A stretch of 64,000 nucleotides of DNA from NCBI GenBank assembly GCA_959347315.1, contig OY365818.1:1043964-1107963 (forward strand), written 5' to 3'. Positions 1 to 11,439 of the stretch are shown here, in pieces. This DNA is from Bimastos eiseni (Eukaryota > Annelida > Clitellata > Crassiclitellata > Lumbricidae). The first letter of the stretch is position 1, and every line of letters begins with the position of its first letter. The notes under the pieces are model-generated. The model saw only the letters and a list, made by a program, of their open reading frames with translations. It ran no database searches and had not been told where the DNA came from. The translations under genes and the position numbers were made by a program.

Positions 1-1372
1 ATGCGGAGAATCTAGAGTTCTAAACCAGATGCACCTAATCAGCTGAGTCCTGAATGAATTCGGAGCACTGGATCGATGTGCTACGAACTGCATCATGCCG
101 CATAATGTGGTAAGGCCATGATCTCTGACTACCTCATCAGGTAGAGACAGTGTTAAGGTTTGTAGACAGGTTCCAACTTATATGCAGCATACGCTGTCAG
201 CTCAGAAATGTATTTTCGCTTAAAATTAACGGATACGTTAAAAACCACCGTCTAATGTTTAGACCTAGGGGCCTACTTAAAATGCTTTCCGGAGATAGCC
301 ACGTGAATTGACGTGTTTTGATTCCTGCCTCTAAACTAGTGCTATATGTTTTCCGTTCAGGCGAAAGAGACTATTCGATCGATTCTATTTTGTTTTGATT
401 CTGAACTTGTGTCGATTTATTAAATTTTAATTACTCACCTATAATGTTCGAGTCGCTGTATGTAATCCCTCGAAGTACGATATCTTAGAGCTTTCTGAGC
501 AGGACATAAGGCTGAAACGATAGTTTATGCTAAATTTCGACACAACGGAAATCTGCTATTTTTAGAGATTGGAAATTTTTAGATTTGGGAATTTCCGTCG
601 TCGTCGTTGACGTTATCGATCGCCATTATCACTTTCATGATTAGGATAGTGCTATAGACTATCTATTTTAAAGAATTTTTACACAGTGGCAGAACAGACG
701 CAGGATCCCCTATTCATAATCCCTCGAGCTTTCCATCCTAAACTTAAGTCTTACCTTTTCAAATTTCAAGAACACTTACCCACCTTTCAAATCCTTTACC
801 AAATCACCATGAAACCTGACTCTGACCTCTCGCGGACTGCCTTTTGGACAACCCCTCTGATTCGATGCAACTCCCGTGAATAAGCTGGTGCCCTGCGCTT
901 GGCAGTCTTAGTCTCTTGGCTGTTTCGAAGTTTCAGATTATGAGTACGATTAGCCTACTCATTTGCGTAGGGCCTATGCAGTTCGCCATATTGGAGTCCT
1001 AAGATAATAGCATAATTTCTTATTTTCAAAGGTTAACTTACATTACATTGCAATTACACACGATCAGACTCAAAAACGAGCAGGGTCGAGCACATGATTA
1101 TAGGCCTACGGATGCTATAGAAAAACGCAGGACATTTCCATTTGGATACGTAGGCCAACATGTAAGTGTGCAGCGCTTATTATTAACAGTGGGATGTTTT
1201 CTGGGCAATTGTTGGCTGCGGCATCAGTATTCCCAGAGGCATTTTGGCTTTTTGCAGCGTTCCAATAAAACGCAAGCATGAAGAACCGGAAATAGCCCGG
1301 AGCTAGGCCTATGGCCTATAGGAACGCAGGTGGCTATGGCTTTAAGCTATAGCCAGAAATGATCTATCCGAA
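1..1372. other. Intergenic, no gene recognised
   Basis: No coding region is supported here. Short open frames lack any recognisable domain. Around 870-905 a minus-strand fragment matches a repeat seen again near 9345-9430 and 12640-12725 (shared core GCAGGGCACCAGCTTAT). The rest shows nothing identifiable. Confidence 0.6.
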
Positions 1373-2620
1373 GCGTAGAAATTCTCGTAATAGAACTAGC
1401 CGTATCCGATGTCTTTCTACATGCTCTTATGACTTGATAAATATTTAGAAAATTCAAATCACAACTCCTCAGTTCGGCGTATAACGATACAACAACAACG
1501 AGTCATTGAGTAGGGCTTCGTTTTAATAAGCGGCCGAGGTTGACGAGTTCTTGTACTTCGCAAGTCATTCGATCTTTCGTTTGAATTAAAATTCCAAGAC
1601 CGCAAACGTTATGCGACGCAAATAACACTGTGTGTCAAACTTTTGCTACTCTGCCGCAGAATATCTTTTTCTAACGGTTCCCGGAAAATTCTTAAACAGC
1701 CTCAACTCGCGAATCTTGTTACCTCGTCATCCGGTAAGAAACCAATTGGAAAAGCAGTATGGAGATGGGCAGCGGCTTCAACGGAAAGTGGAATGTTCCA
1801 GAAAATTTCAAATGGAACTAGATTGAATGCTGCAGATTTCTTGAATGTGGCTAACCATTTGTCTATTTTTTTCTTATCATTCTTTGGTTTGTCTTTGTTA
1901 GGCTTTGTCTCGTTCTGCAGAGCCGTATACGGTGCCTCGGAAAAAGACTTTCCCTTGTTCTGCTGGAGCCAGTCCAAAGGTGTCTCGCAGTTAAACAGCG
2001 CAACCCCGTTGCGCACAGACTCAGTAAAATCTGCATCGTTTATTTTCACATTCGCTCCGTGGTAAAACACTCTCTTGGACGACTTAACCTTCACAGCGCT
2101 GTCTTTAGCGATGCTGTTGTGCTTTTGAAATGTCCCTTTCGTTAACCACTTCTTCAGGTCTTGAAATTCTTTTAATACACTTGCCGCTTTTTGATCATCC
2201 TGGGGAAAATGGTCTGAATACGACGTATTGGAAATGGCGACGATGCGACCTTTCAGGATGTTTCCTCTCCACTCCATCGGCTCTGGATTATTTTCCTGTT
2301 CAGATAAAATTCGGTCTGTTGATAAACACATTCATAGAGAACATAGCCAATATATGCGCTCAAGAGGCGCAGTAGAAATTAGAGTTTATGATTAAAGAAT
2401 CAATAAATATTATAAGCAATTCTCTTCAAGATCTCAACTGACATGCACTCCTGCTCACGCATGGCAGAATATAACTGTCTTGAGCGATTGATGAAACCAA
2501 CAAAGATGATGTGGCCATGGGAAGGAGGCGGATCTCCATGGAAGCCCGTCAGATGACAGCTTTCAATATTATTATTCCTACTAATCGGACAATAAAGTCT
2601 ACCAATAATAACCTTAATAA
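1373..2620. repeat. Left-hand unit of the tandem segmental duplication
   Basis: Diverged partner of 5670-8350. It contains the decayed TCAF-like copy plus its homologous 3' and 5' flanks, and has been shortened by internal deletions. Confidence 0.85.
1646..2277 (-). pseudogene. Decayed TCAF-like paralogue
   Basis: This is a degraded copy of the TCAF-like gene at 5925-8090. Reading from the ATG equivalent at 2277, it keeps the N-terminal TCAF domain (ILKG, GRIVAIS, VFYHG, CETP, EAPYTAL) and then jumps directly to the C-terminal segment (FWNIPLSVE, GFLPDDEVTRFA). Two large stretches are missing: about 42 codons after ILKG, and about 465 codons that include the entire M60 catalytic core. Both losses keep the reading frame. 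An 8-base deletion near 1700 then shifts the frame and gives a premature TGA after VTRFAS; beyond it, sequence homologous to the intact C-terminus continues in another frame to the old stop near 1646. An upstream in-frame ATG at 2331 exists because the stop present in the intact gene has mutated. It could still express a mini-protein of about 190-209 aa, but a protease function is impossible. Confidence in homology is high; non-functionality is inferred. Confidence 0.88.
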
Positions 2621-4515
2621 AAGACAGTGATTGTAGAAAGAAACAATAAGAAGAAGAATTTCAAATGCAAGGGAGCTCTGGCTCAATATAAAACAATATG
2701 TTGGAGGAAAACATTGGCATAAGAACAAACGTTTACATCAGCCAATAAAGTGTTGATTATCTTGATGATTGCTAGTGAAACCTGGATAGTTGTCATCTAG
2801 CAGGCTAAGCTTACTTATATATTAATAAACGAGTGGGATGAGCTTGCGTGGCCTCATGACAACTGACACAGCACTGAGCCTTCGTGGCGTCATCAGAGTG
2901 AGTATCTGCTTAGCTTAGGATCATAAGATAATTAGTGTCATAATAATTAGTATTTATAACAGATGGATTCAGCTAAATTGTATCAACTGACCTGCTACTT
3001 GATGACTAATAATCGGTGCTTGTTGCAATGGTAAAAACTGAAAACCACAAATCTCCTGCAAATATGGGATCACTAAAGCTACCAATTCAAAAGGAATCAT
3101 AATTTCGCACAAAGTAACAACAAAACGTTTACCCTCCTTGTTGGCGACTTGTCTCAAAAGATTTGTGGTAATAGCTTCAGGAATTTTCACCAAATTTTCA
3201 ACAAATGGCAAAATATATAACTACGAATTACCAGCTGCCAACGGGCCATTTTATTCAATTCAACGGAATACATAATTATGTGCATATATTTCCTATGAAA
3301 TAAACTGCTGTCGAGGAGGTCGATGAGACATCGCTTTAATTTAAGAACTGGAGGTGGATTTGCAAATCTTGCAATTATTGCTGTTCTAGTGTTTACCAAG
3401 TCTGTTCAGTTTTCAAATTCGCCTACTTTGATTGATTTTGAAGTGCTATGTCTGTCAATTACTATTATGTTCGTCTTGTCTGCCCCTAATACCATAAAAT
3501 GCCGCCCACATTCAATAAAATATGCATCAAACTCTCGCCAGGCGGAGAAATACTTGCGAGCGACTGGTTAGCTTATTTGTTGGTCCATAGCTTTGGAAAT
3601 TTACTGCGTGAGTAATGTAGGCAATCACTCAGAATATATATATTTCATCCCTTCTGGGTTCTGAGGAGTTCTCTGGAATCCCTGGTATTGTAGAGAACTT
3701 AACTTAAAGCTCATCTGTAGGCTGTATGGCCCTGCTTACCTGCTGTTGTCTTCTCTCTGTAGTCTTTCGCTTGCCGGAATTCGACCTGGCCTCCCATTTC
3801 ATTTATACGATTGTGAATACAGTATCGCTAGAGACAACTTTCGATCGATGTACTTTGCAGCAGGATGACGCTCTATATAAAGTCGCTGGATAATTTAATT
3901 TTATGCATTAGTCTCCGTCCAATGATCAGCACAATTGGGTCTGGAATTCTGGTGTACGTTGTGCGGGAGAGTGGATCATAAAATCAACTGCACTTTGGAC
4001 TGCGATGTGTTGCGTGTTTTTAGTTTGTCTCTTTCGAGGGTTTTCAAAAGATGTTCTGTTTAGAATTCCATACAATGCAGACACGTGGTCTTGTTTCCGT
4101 TCAAATGGTGTATAATGCTACCTTTCAGTAGTAAGCATTCGCAGACTCCTAAGAGCACTGTAATGTCCGAGAATTTATCTCAGAACTATCTATGTAGCGG
4201 CGCTATTTAGGTATCATTTTAAGCAGAGTACTGTGTCAGAGTGGCATACATTTGCGTCTCTGAGTAAAAATCTTGAAGGGGCGCTATGTAAATGCTCGAT
4301 TACATTACATATATTAATAGAAGATTCACCGGTAGTAGGCTATGGTACGCAGACTATGGCATGCTACTAGCTTTCTTAAGACAAGCTATTTGTTTTGAGG
4401 TGATATTACAGTTAATACTGTACTGTTCCTCACATTCGCCAGGCTGGGCCTCTGGTTAAAATAGGACGTAGAAGATATGAATAATACAAAACAATACAAC
4501 ACGGCATCTATAACG
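2620..4515. other. Intergenic, mostly unique sequence
   Basis: No gene is supported. Opposed open frames at 2969-3211 (minus), 3187-3399 (minus) and 3323-3571 (plus) show no domain. Near 4250-4315 lies a LINE/SINE-type tail (GGGGCGCTATGTAAATGC then ATTACATTACAT), shared with copies at 55020-55085 and elsewhere. Confidence 0.5.
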
Positions 4516-4519
4516 CGTT

Positions 4520-4718
4520 TTAACACGACAAGTCGTGCACGAAAGCGCAAACACGTTTCGACGACGCGATTGCCGTTGTAATGCAGAGCAATTGTGAGCA
4601 AAGGACTTGCTCAAGGTCCATACTCAGTGATGCCCTGGACGAGTGTCGAACCCGCTCACTCAGCGCACACCGAGCGTTTCAAGCCGACCGCTCTAACCAG
4701 TCGGCCACTGTGCCCCGC
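4520..4718 (-). mobile_element. tRNA-derived SINE, family 1
   Basis: On the minus strand there is a tRNA-like head with an A box (GTGGCCGACTGGTTAGAGCG) and a B box (GGGTTCGACAC), closest in pattern to Ser/Leu tRNA genes. It is followed by a family-specific body (CCTTGAGCAAGTCC, CAATTGCTCTGC). Three more copies occur at 20258-20500, 51558-51796 and 62520-62722. The cloverleaf is not maintained, so this is a retroposon and not a tRNA gene. Confidence 0.85.
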
Positions 4719-5669
4719 AATGTTGTTTTGTATATAGCTGCCTTTTCCTCAATATAATCACGATGTACTACTGGTTTAACTGCTGGTTTGTCAGTATTTG
4801 TTTTGGGAAACTAGATTCTATGTGCAAGGTATGTTTATTGTAATCAGTTGTCGTGACTTTTTAATGACTTTATTAATCGTCGCTTCTTCAACTCACAAAA
4901 CCTTCGTGGATCTCCAACAAATAGGCTGAACAAACATGGTCTATTGTTATAGCTGGTTAACAATAAGCATTTGACAACACGGAAGTGGCTGCTCAGTTAT
5001 CAAACGTGGCTATTTTAATTTTAAGTATTGGGCAGAATATCTGCCTCAACGTTAATCAAAATTTGCGTTGGAAACATTGCAAACCCACTAAGTGTTTCTT
5101 CTTCGTGTATAATGTATTAGAATATAATCGTCAATAATTTATAGCAAATTCAAAATACATAACATGAGAGATAAAGTTGTTACGTCATATGATCCCAAAC
5201 GTCCATTACCATTGCGATAATTCAATCCATTGACCGACATTTTTAATAGTGTAACGTCATAATTGCGTCATCAGACGTTGTTCTTTCCGACTAATTAATT
5301 AGTAAGCCTAATCAGTTGCGTCATCTGTAATTGTCGATAAGCTTGGAAACCAGAAAAGGCCTACGGCATCAAATTAAAATGTGAACTTACATAAACCGGC
5401 GACAAAAAAACGACATGTAAAATTTGCACCTCGTCGAAAAGAACTCCTTGATGTTGAAAGATTCCAGGTAGGCCCCTAGTTGTCAATTGAAAAAATCGGT
5501 CTGAAATTAGCTTTGGATGATAAGTGGATTGGTTAAAAAGACTAATGGCAATTCTATCGTGCACTCGCTGACAATCATTTCAGAACATTGAATTATGAAT
5601 ATTACGTAAAATAAATAACGGAATCACCAATTGTCTTAGTAAACATGAAAAACAAAAGAGCATTAACCT
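4719..5669. other. Intergenic, AT-rich
   Basis: AT-rich sequence with no supported gene, RNA or clear repeat. The minus open frame at 5361-5564 has no recognisable features. Confidence 0.5.
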
Positions 5670-8350
5670 GTAGAAATTCTCGTAATAAAATTAACTATTT
5701 CTAATGTTGTCTACGTTCACTAATGGCCAGATAAATATTAATGAAAAAATTAATTCAAGTCAGAATTATTGCGCCGTTATTATACCGCATCAACAACGAG
5801 TCATTTAGCAGGACTTCCTTCTTAAGCGTTTGCGTTTGTCGAGTGCATCCACTTCGCAGGTCATGCGATCTTTCGTTGAAAATAAAAATCCAAGACCGTT
5901 AATTACACTGTAGGTCGAACTCTGTTACTCTGTCGCAGAACACCTTTTTCTAACGGCTCCAGGAAACTTCTTGAGAACCGCCTCAACTCGATCTGGAGCG
6001 AATCTTGTAACCTCGTCATCCGGTAAGAAACCAATTGGAAAAGCAGTTTGAAGGCGAGCAAATTCCTCAACGGAAAGCGGAATGTTCCAGAAAAATGCCA
6101 CTGGAGCCAAATTGAACCCAACAGTTTCAGAGAATGTTGAAAACCATTTGTCTATTTTCTTCTGATCAATCTTCGGTTTGTCTTTGTCGGGCAATGCCTC
6201 GTATCGACGAAACACCTTTTTGTAGCTCTCCCATCCGAATTCGTGGATAAGCTGAGCATAGAAAAACAATGCAATGCCCGGAGAACTCCTCCACTTCTTA
6301 TAATCGGCTCCTGTTTTCAAATACTTCTCAGTATCGTTCATTTGCTTCTGAAGCCAATTGTGTATCCACGGCTTAAAGTGGCAGAGCTCGTCCATGGCGT
6401 ACAGTGTGAAGATGTTCACAGTAACCTCACCTGTACCATCAAAGGTCCACTCCGATCTTTGCATGTTGTGTCCGATTTCGTGAAATGCTCCCCATTTTCC
6501 CTCCTTCTGAAGGTCAGCACCGTTCAGAAGAAAGTCCTTTTTCTTTGGATCAGCGACATCCATGTGCGTCACAATGGGATAGCCGGAATGCATGTATCCT
6601 GCGCTCGGTTGTTCATCAGTCACGAGCCACTGTCGTCGAAACTTGGACACGTCCGTTCCTCGGAGTTCGTGGTAAACACGGACAACTGAATCCCAATTCT
6701 TCATCACTGAGGTCAATGCGTCAAACTCCATGTCCTTCACACTTGAAGCTGGCATCGTGATCGCTGCATACTCTCCCTCGATATCCGCCCAGAGTCCAGG
6801 AGAGTGACGGTTCTGGTTCCAAATATCCTTTCCTTTTGCACCATCCTTGAGCCTGAATCTCGGAGCATCAGCAACGTTCTCTAGCTTCACACTTATGCCA
6901 GCCTTTGGTTTATTCGGACTGATTAAATAAATCAGACCCCCGAATGGCGAAGATATCTCATGACTTTTCTTCTCCAGTGTGACTTTCCTACTCACTTTTG
7001 GCCATCTCTTCAACTTTTCCTGTTTACTTAGGTCGTCAGTATGACAACCAATCATTATTTTCCAGTTTTTGTCATTGTTTCCTGATAGCACTTCCACTTT
7101 CAGGCTCTTACCAGCTGGCAAATAGCAAGCAGTCGAATGGAAGTCTTCTTTGTCTGCGTGGAATTCCAGAATGTGACACTTCAGGGGAGGTTCCTTCGAA
7201 AAGTCGCCCGGAAACAAGTCAACGTCAGGTGCTTTTACATTTTTTGGTTCAAGTAGGTTGAAGCAGAGCAACCAAAGCTGCAAAGTCGCCAACTCTTTCT
7301 TGTTGGCTACTTGTTTTTTTGGGCTCGGAATCGAACACTTTTTCAGCTCTTCCCTACATGTTTCCCATAGCTTTTCTACCTGGCTCTTCAACTGGAGAAG
7401 CACGCTTGGTGGTAAACTCTTCAACCTCTTCAGCATGCTTATTTCGTTTACTGCCTTGTCGAAGTTCTTTCCCGCTTCTTCTAGAATTCTCAGAAGATGG
7501 GCTTCGCTCGCTTTGTTGTCCTTGACTGAATATCCAGTTTCACTCACAGCAATATAGTCATCAGTGTAGCAAAGACCGGCTTCGATGAGCAGAGCCGTAT
7601 ACGGTGCCTCTGTAAGAGACTTTCCCTTGTTCAACTGGAGCCACCCCCAAGGTGTCTCGCAATGAAACAGTGCACCTCCATTGCGCACAAACTCAGTCAA
7701 GTCTGCATCGTTTATCTTCACCTTCCCTCCGTGGTAAAACACTATCTTGGCCGACTTCAGCTTTTCCTTGTCAGCGCCGTCTTTCGCGTCTATGATGCTG
7801 CTCTTCTTCTCGAATGTTCCCTTCGTTAACCACTTCTTTAGGTTATCTTGAAATTCTTTTAATGCGCCTGGCGGTTTTTTGTCGTCCTGGGAAAAGTGAT
7901 CTGCATACGACGTATGAGAAATGGCGACGATGCGACCTTTGCCGAACTCTGCCGCAGCAACCAGCACATCTTCCGCATTTGTTCCAGTCAGAATCGGTTC
8001 AGCTCGTTTCCCAAAAACGACATTTCTTCCCGGAACGCCTTGTTTGGGCACGTCGCTCACTCCTTTCAGGATGCTCTCTCTCCACTCCATCGGCTCTAGA
8101 TTATTTTCCTATTCAGAAAACACAACCACAAAACTTTCAAGTGGTGCATTAGAAATTAGATTTGATGATTATGTTTAAGCAATCAACGGAATTTATACAG
8201 CGCCATTCTAGATCTCTACTCGTTAGCGCTACCAACTCAGGCGTGGTGGAAGATAACTGTCTTGAGCGATATTGGTGAAACGAAGAGGAGGGCACCGTGA
8301 AGATTAGACGGATCTCCAGAAGCTTCACAATAGGGAAAAGCATTCAAAAC
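5670..8350. repeat. Right-hand unit of a tandem segmental duplication
   Basis: Homology to 1373-2620 extends beyond the coding region on both sides. Downstream, GTAGAAATTCTCGTAATA occurs at 1373 and 5674, and ACAACGAGTCATT at about 1495 and 5791. Upstream, ATAACTGTCTTGAGCGAT occurs at about 2471 and 8251, and GGATCTCCA follows in both. Genomic DNA was therefore duplicated, not an mRNA copy. Confidence 0.85.
5925..8090 (-). CDS. TCAF-like protein with M60-type metalloprotease domain
   Basis: Single-exon gene of 721 aa. The start is the ATG at 8090; an in-frame TAG lies seven codons upstream, so no longer N-terminus is possible in this exon. Residues 1-170 resemble the N-terminal domain of TCAF proteins (TRPM8 channel-associated factors), with GRIVAISHTSYADHF and the VFYHGGKVKINDADLTEFV region. 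Residues about 310-650 form a peptidase M60-like domain. The gluzincin motif is complete: HEIGH at 537-541 followed by N542, with the third ligand candidate Glu at 555 (GTGEVTVN). In vertebrates TCAF proteins bind and regulate a cold-sensing cation channel at the plasma membrane; that role is not assured here, but the intact zinc site is compatible with peptidase activity. The protein is somewhat shorter than the roughly 900-aa vertebrate members. No signal peptide is seen. A truncated duplicate lies downstream at 1646-2277. Alternative: a generic M60-domain paralogue and not an orthologue of vertebrate TCAF1/2. Confidence 0.88.
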   Translation of the reverse strand: MEWRESILKGVSDVPKQGVPGRNVVFGKRAEPILTGTNAEDVLVAAAEFGKGRIVAISHTSYADHFSQDDKKPPGALKEFQDNLKKWLTKGTFEKKSSIIDAKDGADKEKLKSAKIVFYHGGKVKINDADLTEFVRNGGALFHCETPWGWLQLNKGKSLTEAPYTALLIEAGLCYTDDYIAVSETGYSVKDNKASEAHLLRILEEAGKNFDKAVNEISMLKRLKSLPPSVLLQLKSQVEKLWETCREELKKCSIPSPKKQVANKKELATLQLWLLCFNLLEPKNVKAPDVDLFPGDFSKEPPLKCHILEFHADKEDFHSTACYLPAGKSLKVEVLSGNNDKNWKIMIGCHTDDLSKQEKLKRWPKVSRKVTLEKKSHEISSPFGGLIYLISPNKPKAGISVKLENVADAPRFRLKDGAKGKDIWNQNRHSPGLWADIEGEYAAITMPASSVKDMEFDALTSVMKNWDSVVRVYHELRGTDVSKFRRQWLVTDEQPSAGYMHSGYPIVTHMDVADPKKKDFLLNGADLQKEGKWGAFHEIGHNMQRSEWTFDGTGEVTVNIFTLYAMDELCHFKPWIHNWLQKQMNDTEKYLKTGADYKKWRSSPGIALFFYAQLIHEFGWESYKKVFRRYEALPDKDKPKIDQKKIDKWFSTFSETVGFNLAPVAFFWNIPLSVEEFARLQTAFPIGFLPDDEVTRFAPDRVEAVLKKFPGAVRKRCSATE

Positions 8351-9340
8351 CATTTTTTCGCAACGTATCCAATTGACATTTCAATGTTAAAAATAATACA
8401 TAAATGAAACAATTAAACTACCAGCACTAAATAATGTTATTCATCATAGGCATGTGAGATATGAGTTAGATCGAGGGTTAGCTAAAGCCACGATGCGCTT
8501 TGTCATTTGACAACGAATATCGTCAGCATATTATATGGCATCATGCCAACATCTCAACATTGAGCTTTGCTCTCTAACATTTATAACACTATCATATTGG
8601 GTGCAATATATTAAGAAAGAATAGGTCTGATATCTATTTATATAATAACATACGTGTAGTGGTCGTGCAAGGGTAGTAGCTCGACGAACTCTAACAGTCG
8701 TTGACCATGAAAACTATTGGCAACTAAATGAGCATTACGGCTGATTTTATCAATGTGTGCTTCAAAGTCAACTCGCCAGAGATGGTGACATCCAGAATGA
8801 CCACCTCGTGGAATCTCACAATATCAGGCATGGAAGGATCAAAGGTTTTGGCTGCGGCCGCTCAACAACCATTTCTCAGGACTTTGAATGTTTTAATTTA
8901 CGATTACTAATGTTAGCCCATGTCGAGAAGACTCGAGATCTGGTCATGATCAAAGTGAGTGCATAAAAAATGCAGGAAACGGGAATCAAACAACTAGCTG
9001 TCGTCGGCATATTTGGGATGGCGATAGCTACTGTTTTGTTTTAGGGTTGGAAATGGCTACGACACAGTTTGTGAATCCGAGTCCAAAGCATTGTACAATG
9101 ACTGCATTAATGCTACAGAAGCAAAGATTGCACCCTAAAATTAATGCAGTGATGACGGTAATACGAAAGAGCACACACCCCAGATACTGACAACTTTTCT
9201 AAAGTTGCCATTGAGCAGAGTCAGTTTGTAACATCTCATCTACATTGTATTAACCGATATCTTCTGTAGACTGGATATTCGTCAATAGCTATTTAGCTGG
9301 CCTAAAGTTATCTTGAAAAACAAACAATGACTATTGGCAT
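8351..9340. other. Intergenic, no gene recognised
   Basis: AT-rich sequence upstream of the TCAF-like gene. It may contain the gene's promoter, but no TATA box or initiator can be assigned with confidence. Small open frames at 8728-8966 show no features. Confidence 0.45.
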
Positions 9341-9344
9341 TGGT

Positions 9345-9430
9345 ATCGTAATCGTAATCTCCAAATTTCTAAAACGCCACTTGAAAGCCAAATGCAGGGC
9401 ACCAGCTTATCTACGAGCGAAGTAACCAAG
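9345..9430 (+). repeat. Interspersed repeat, family B
   Basis: Segment with CGTAATCGTAATCTC, a GCCACTTGAAAGC core and GCAGGGCACCAGCTTAT. It matches 12640-12725 on the same strand and part of 870-905 on the opposite strand. Its class is unknown; it may be a SINE or LINE tail. Confidence 0.6.
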
Positions 9431-9959
9431 CTGGCGCAACTCTATGGGCAGAATCAGAAGTGGACAGCCCTAACAGGATGTTCAATGACAGCGACGTGAA
9501 AAAGTGACTAATAATTCTTGCCTGTGACTGTTGCGAAGTCCTCGTCGACTGGAATAGTGAAAAGAAATCTTCAGTAGTACCTTCCCTCTCAGTCAGACCA
9601 TCTCTTTCGACAGTCTATTCAATCGTAAAAAAGAAAGAAGAGTGAGAGTCACAGATAGAGGGAGAGAAAGAGAGTGAGAGAAGAAATTCAACGCTTCGAT
9701 GACTCATTTATCGACTGTTTATAATCGACAGACGATGGTTCGAACACTGTTGATCGCAAAACGTGGCACATGACTGCAGCCGTGCAAACAGTCTATATCG
9801 GAGGCTTACGTTGTAATTCATCGGACTCTCCGCCAAACACGGCAGCTGAGCAACAGACGCATTTATGGGCGAGCGAAATACTGAAGTATGCGTTCGTAAA
9901 GATTTTATCGTCCGTGTCGGTTTTATTTTGACGTCGAATCGAATAGCCAAAACGGGGTC

Positions 9960-10460
9960 GAGAGAAGTGAGAGAAAGATAGAGAGAGAGGGAGAAGATAA
10001 ACGTAAGAATGTAAGCATTGATCGATCGATTGAATAGACTGCTGAATGGATGGATGGATGGAGGATGAATGGATGAATGGATGAATGGATAGATGGATGG
10101 ATGAATGGATGAATGAATGGATGAATTGATGGATTGATGGATGGATGGATGGGTGGATGGGTAGATGGATGGATGAATGGATGAATGAATGGATGAATTG
10201 ATGGATTGATGGATGGATGGATGGGTGGATGGGTAGATGGGTGGTCTGGGCGGGTTGGTGGCTGGATGGATAGATGGATGGATGGATGGGTGGCTGGGTG
10301 GGTGGATGGGATTGTTTGAATGGATCATTAATGGGTAAATGGATGGATGGGCGAGTGAGATGGCAGATTGGTAGATATATGCAATGAACAGATGGGAAGA
10401 TGGAGGAAAGAAGCATTGTATGGACTCTAAAGGCATATAGGAATGGATGGATGGATGGAT
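9960..10460. repeat. ATGG/GATGAATG microsatellite array
   Basis: A long degenerate tetranucleotide array with units GGAT, GAAT and GGGT. A larger segment of about 80 bases is itself duplicated (10088-10165 and 10171-10248). The minus strand reads as Pro-Ser-Ile-His repeats in two frames, which is an artefact of the repeat and not a protein. Confidence 0.9.
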
Positions 10461-11162
10461 TCAATGCGGGTTCCGTTCTTGCTCACTCCTCTCTAAGATC
10501 ATTTCAAAGACATGCGCTATGACATAGCGGAAGGATGTTAGCATTTCAGCACCCCTACAAGTTGTTAGTCTACCTGATTCCAAAAAATTAGAGTAACTTT
10601 ATCTATTCTATTCTAGGGCTCATGCATTTTCGTCATCGATGTTTATAATACGCTGCACTCCTACTGACCTAGCCTACTCCAGGGCGTGTGGTTTGTGCTG
10701 CAGTCTACACGAAATGTTACATTAAGCGTCTAGATGACAATGTAACGAGAAGAGTGCGTGTCAAACACAGCTGCTGTACTTTGGCCCATTGTAACAAGCA
10801 AGACTATTAAATGCGATATATTACGAAAATGTTCAACCTATTTTAGCTAGCATTAACTGCAGCCAGGGGTATGAAGTGTCATCTACTTCGCTTTCTTAGC
10901 CTCGGCATACGAGGGTGGACACCCAGTCTTCTCCCTCGTAGTCTCCTCTGCCTACTGACAGTGCATGGTCAGTATGGCCATTATAGTCCAGTCGGCTATG
11001 TATAGAGACATATGGGAATGCAATGACCTCAAAACAAAATATTGCACTGACAATGATTTGAACTCCACCATGGAAAGAACGGCGGTATCAAATCTCGGTA
11101 ATCTATATCATAAATTTTATGTAAGTTATTAATTAACTTCCCAATTTCCGCTGACTTAATAG
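10461..11162. other. Intergenic, no gene recognised
   Basis: No domain, RNA or clear repeat could be assigned. Confidence 0.45.
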
Positions 11163-11279
11163 TAGTTTCCTATGAAATTGCCGAATGCCATCCGCCTAAA
11201 AAGAGTCATATATAAAGAGTTATATATATATATATATAGTTACATATATATAGTTATATATATAACTCTTTTTAGGCGG

Positions 11280-11320
<41 letters not shown>

Positions 11321-11377
11321 CTCTTTATATAGGACTCTTTTTAGACGGATGGCATTCGGCAATTTCATAGGAAACTA
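11163..11377. mobile_element. Fold-back (MITE-like) element with long inverted repeats
   Basis: The left arm starts TAGTTTCCTATGAAATTGCC at 11163 and the right arm ends with its reverse complement GGAAACTA at 11377. The arms extend about 45-60 bases with few mismatches and are followed internally by TATA-rich sequence. Both ends carry TA, as expected for a TA target duplication of Tc1/mariner-type MITEs. A further partial copy of the inner motif (GGCGGACGGCATATAT) lies near 11273 and 11391, suggesting nested rearrangement. No transposase is encoded. Confidence 0.75.
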
Positions 11378-11391
11378 TATATATATATAGG

Positions 11392-11438
<47 letters not shown>
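11378..11438. repeat. AT dinucleotide microsatellite
   Basis: A run of alternating TA following a short GGACGGCAT copy; part of the same AT-rich block as the fold-back element. Confidence 0.85.

Positions 11439-11439
<1 letters not shown>

Noticed and set aside
2969..3571. Opposed small frames with hydrophobic stretches
   Set aside because: No recognisable domain, no splice context and no repeat relation; insufficient support.
9708..10464. Two overlapping Pro/Ser/Ile/His-rich open frames of over 200 codons
   Set aside because: They translate an ATGG-type microsatellite in two frames; no domain and strong repeat bias.
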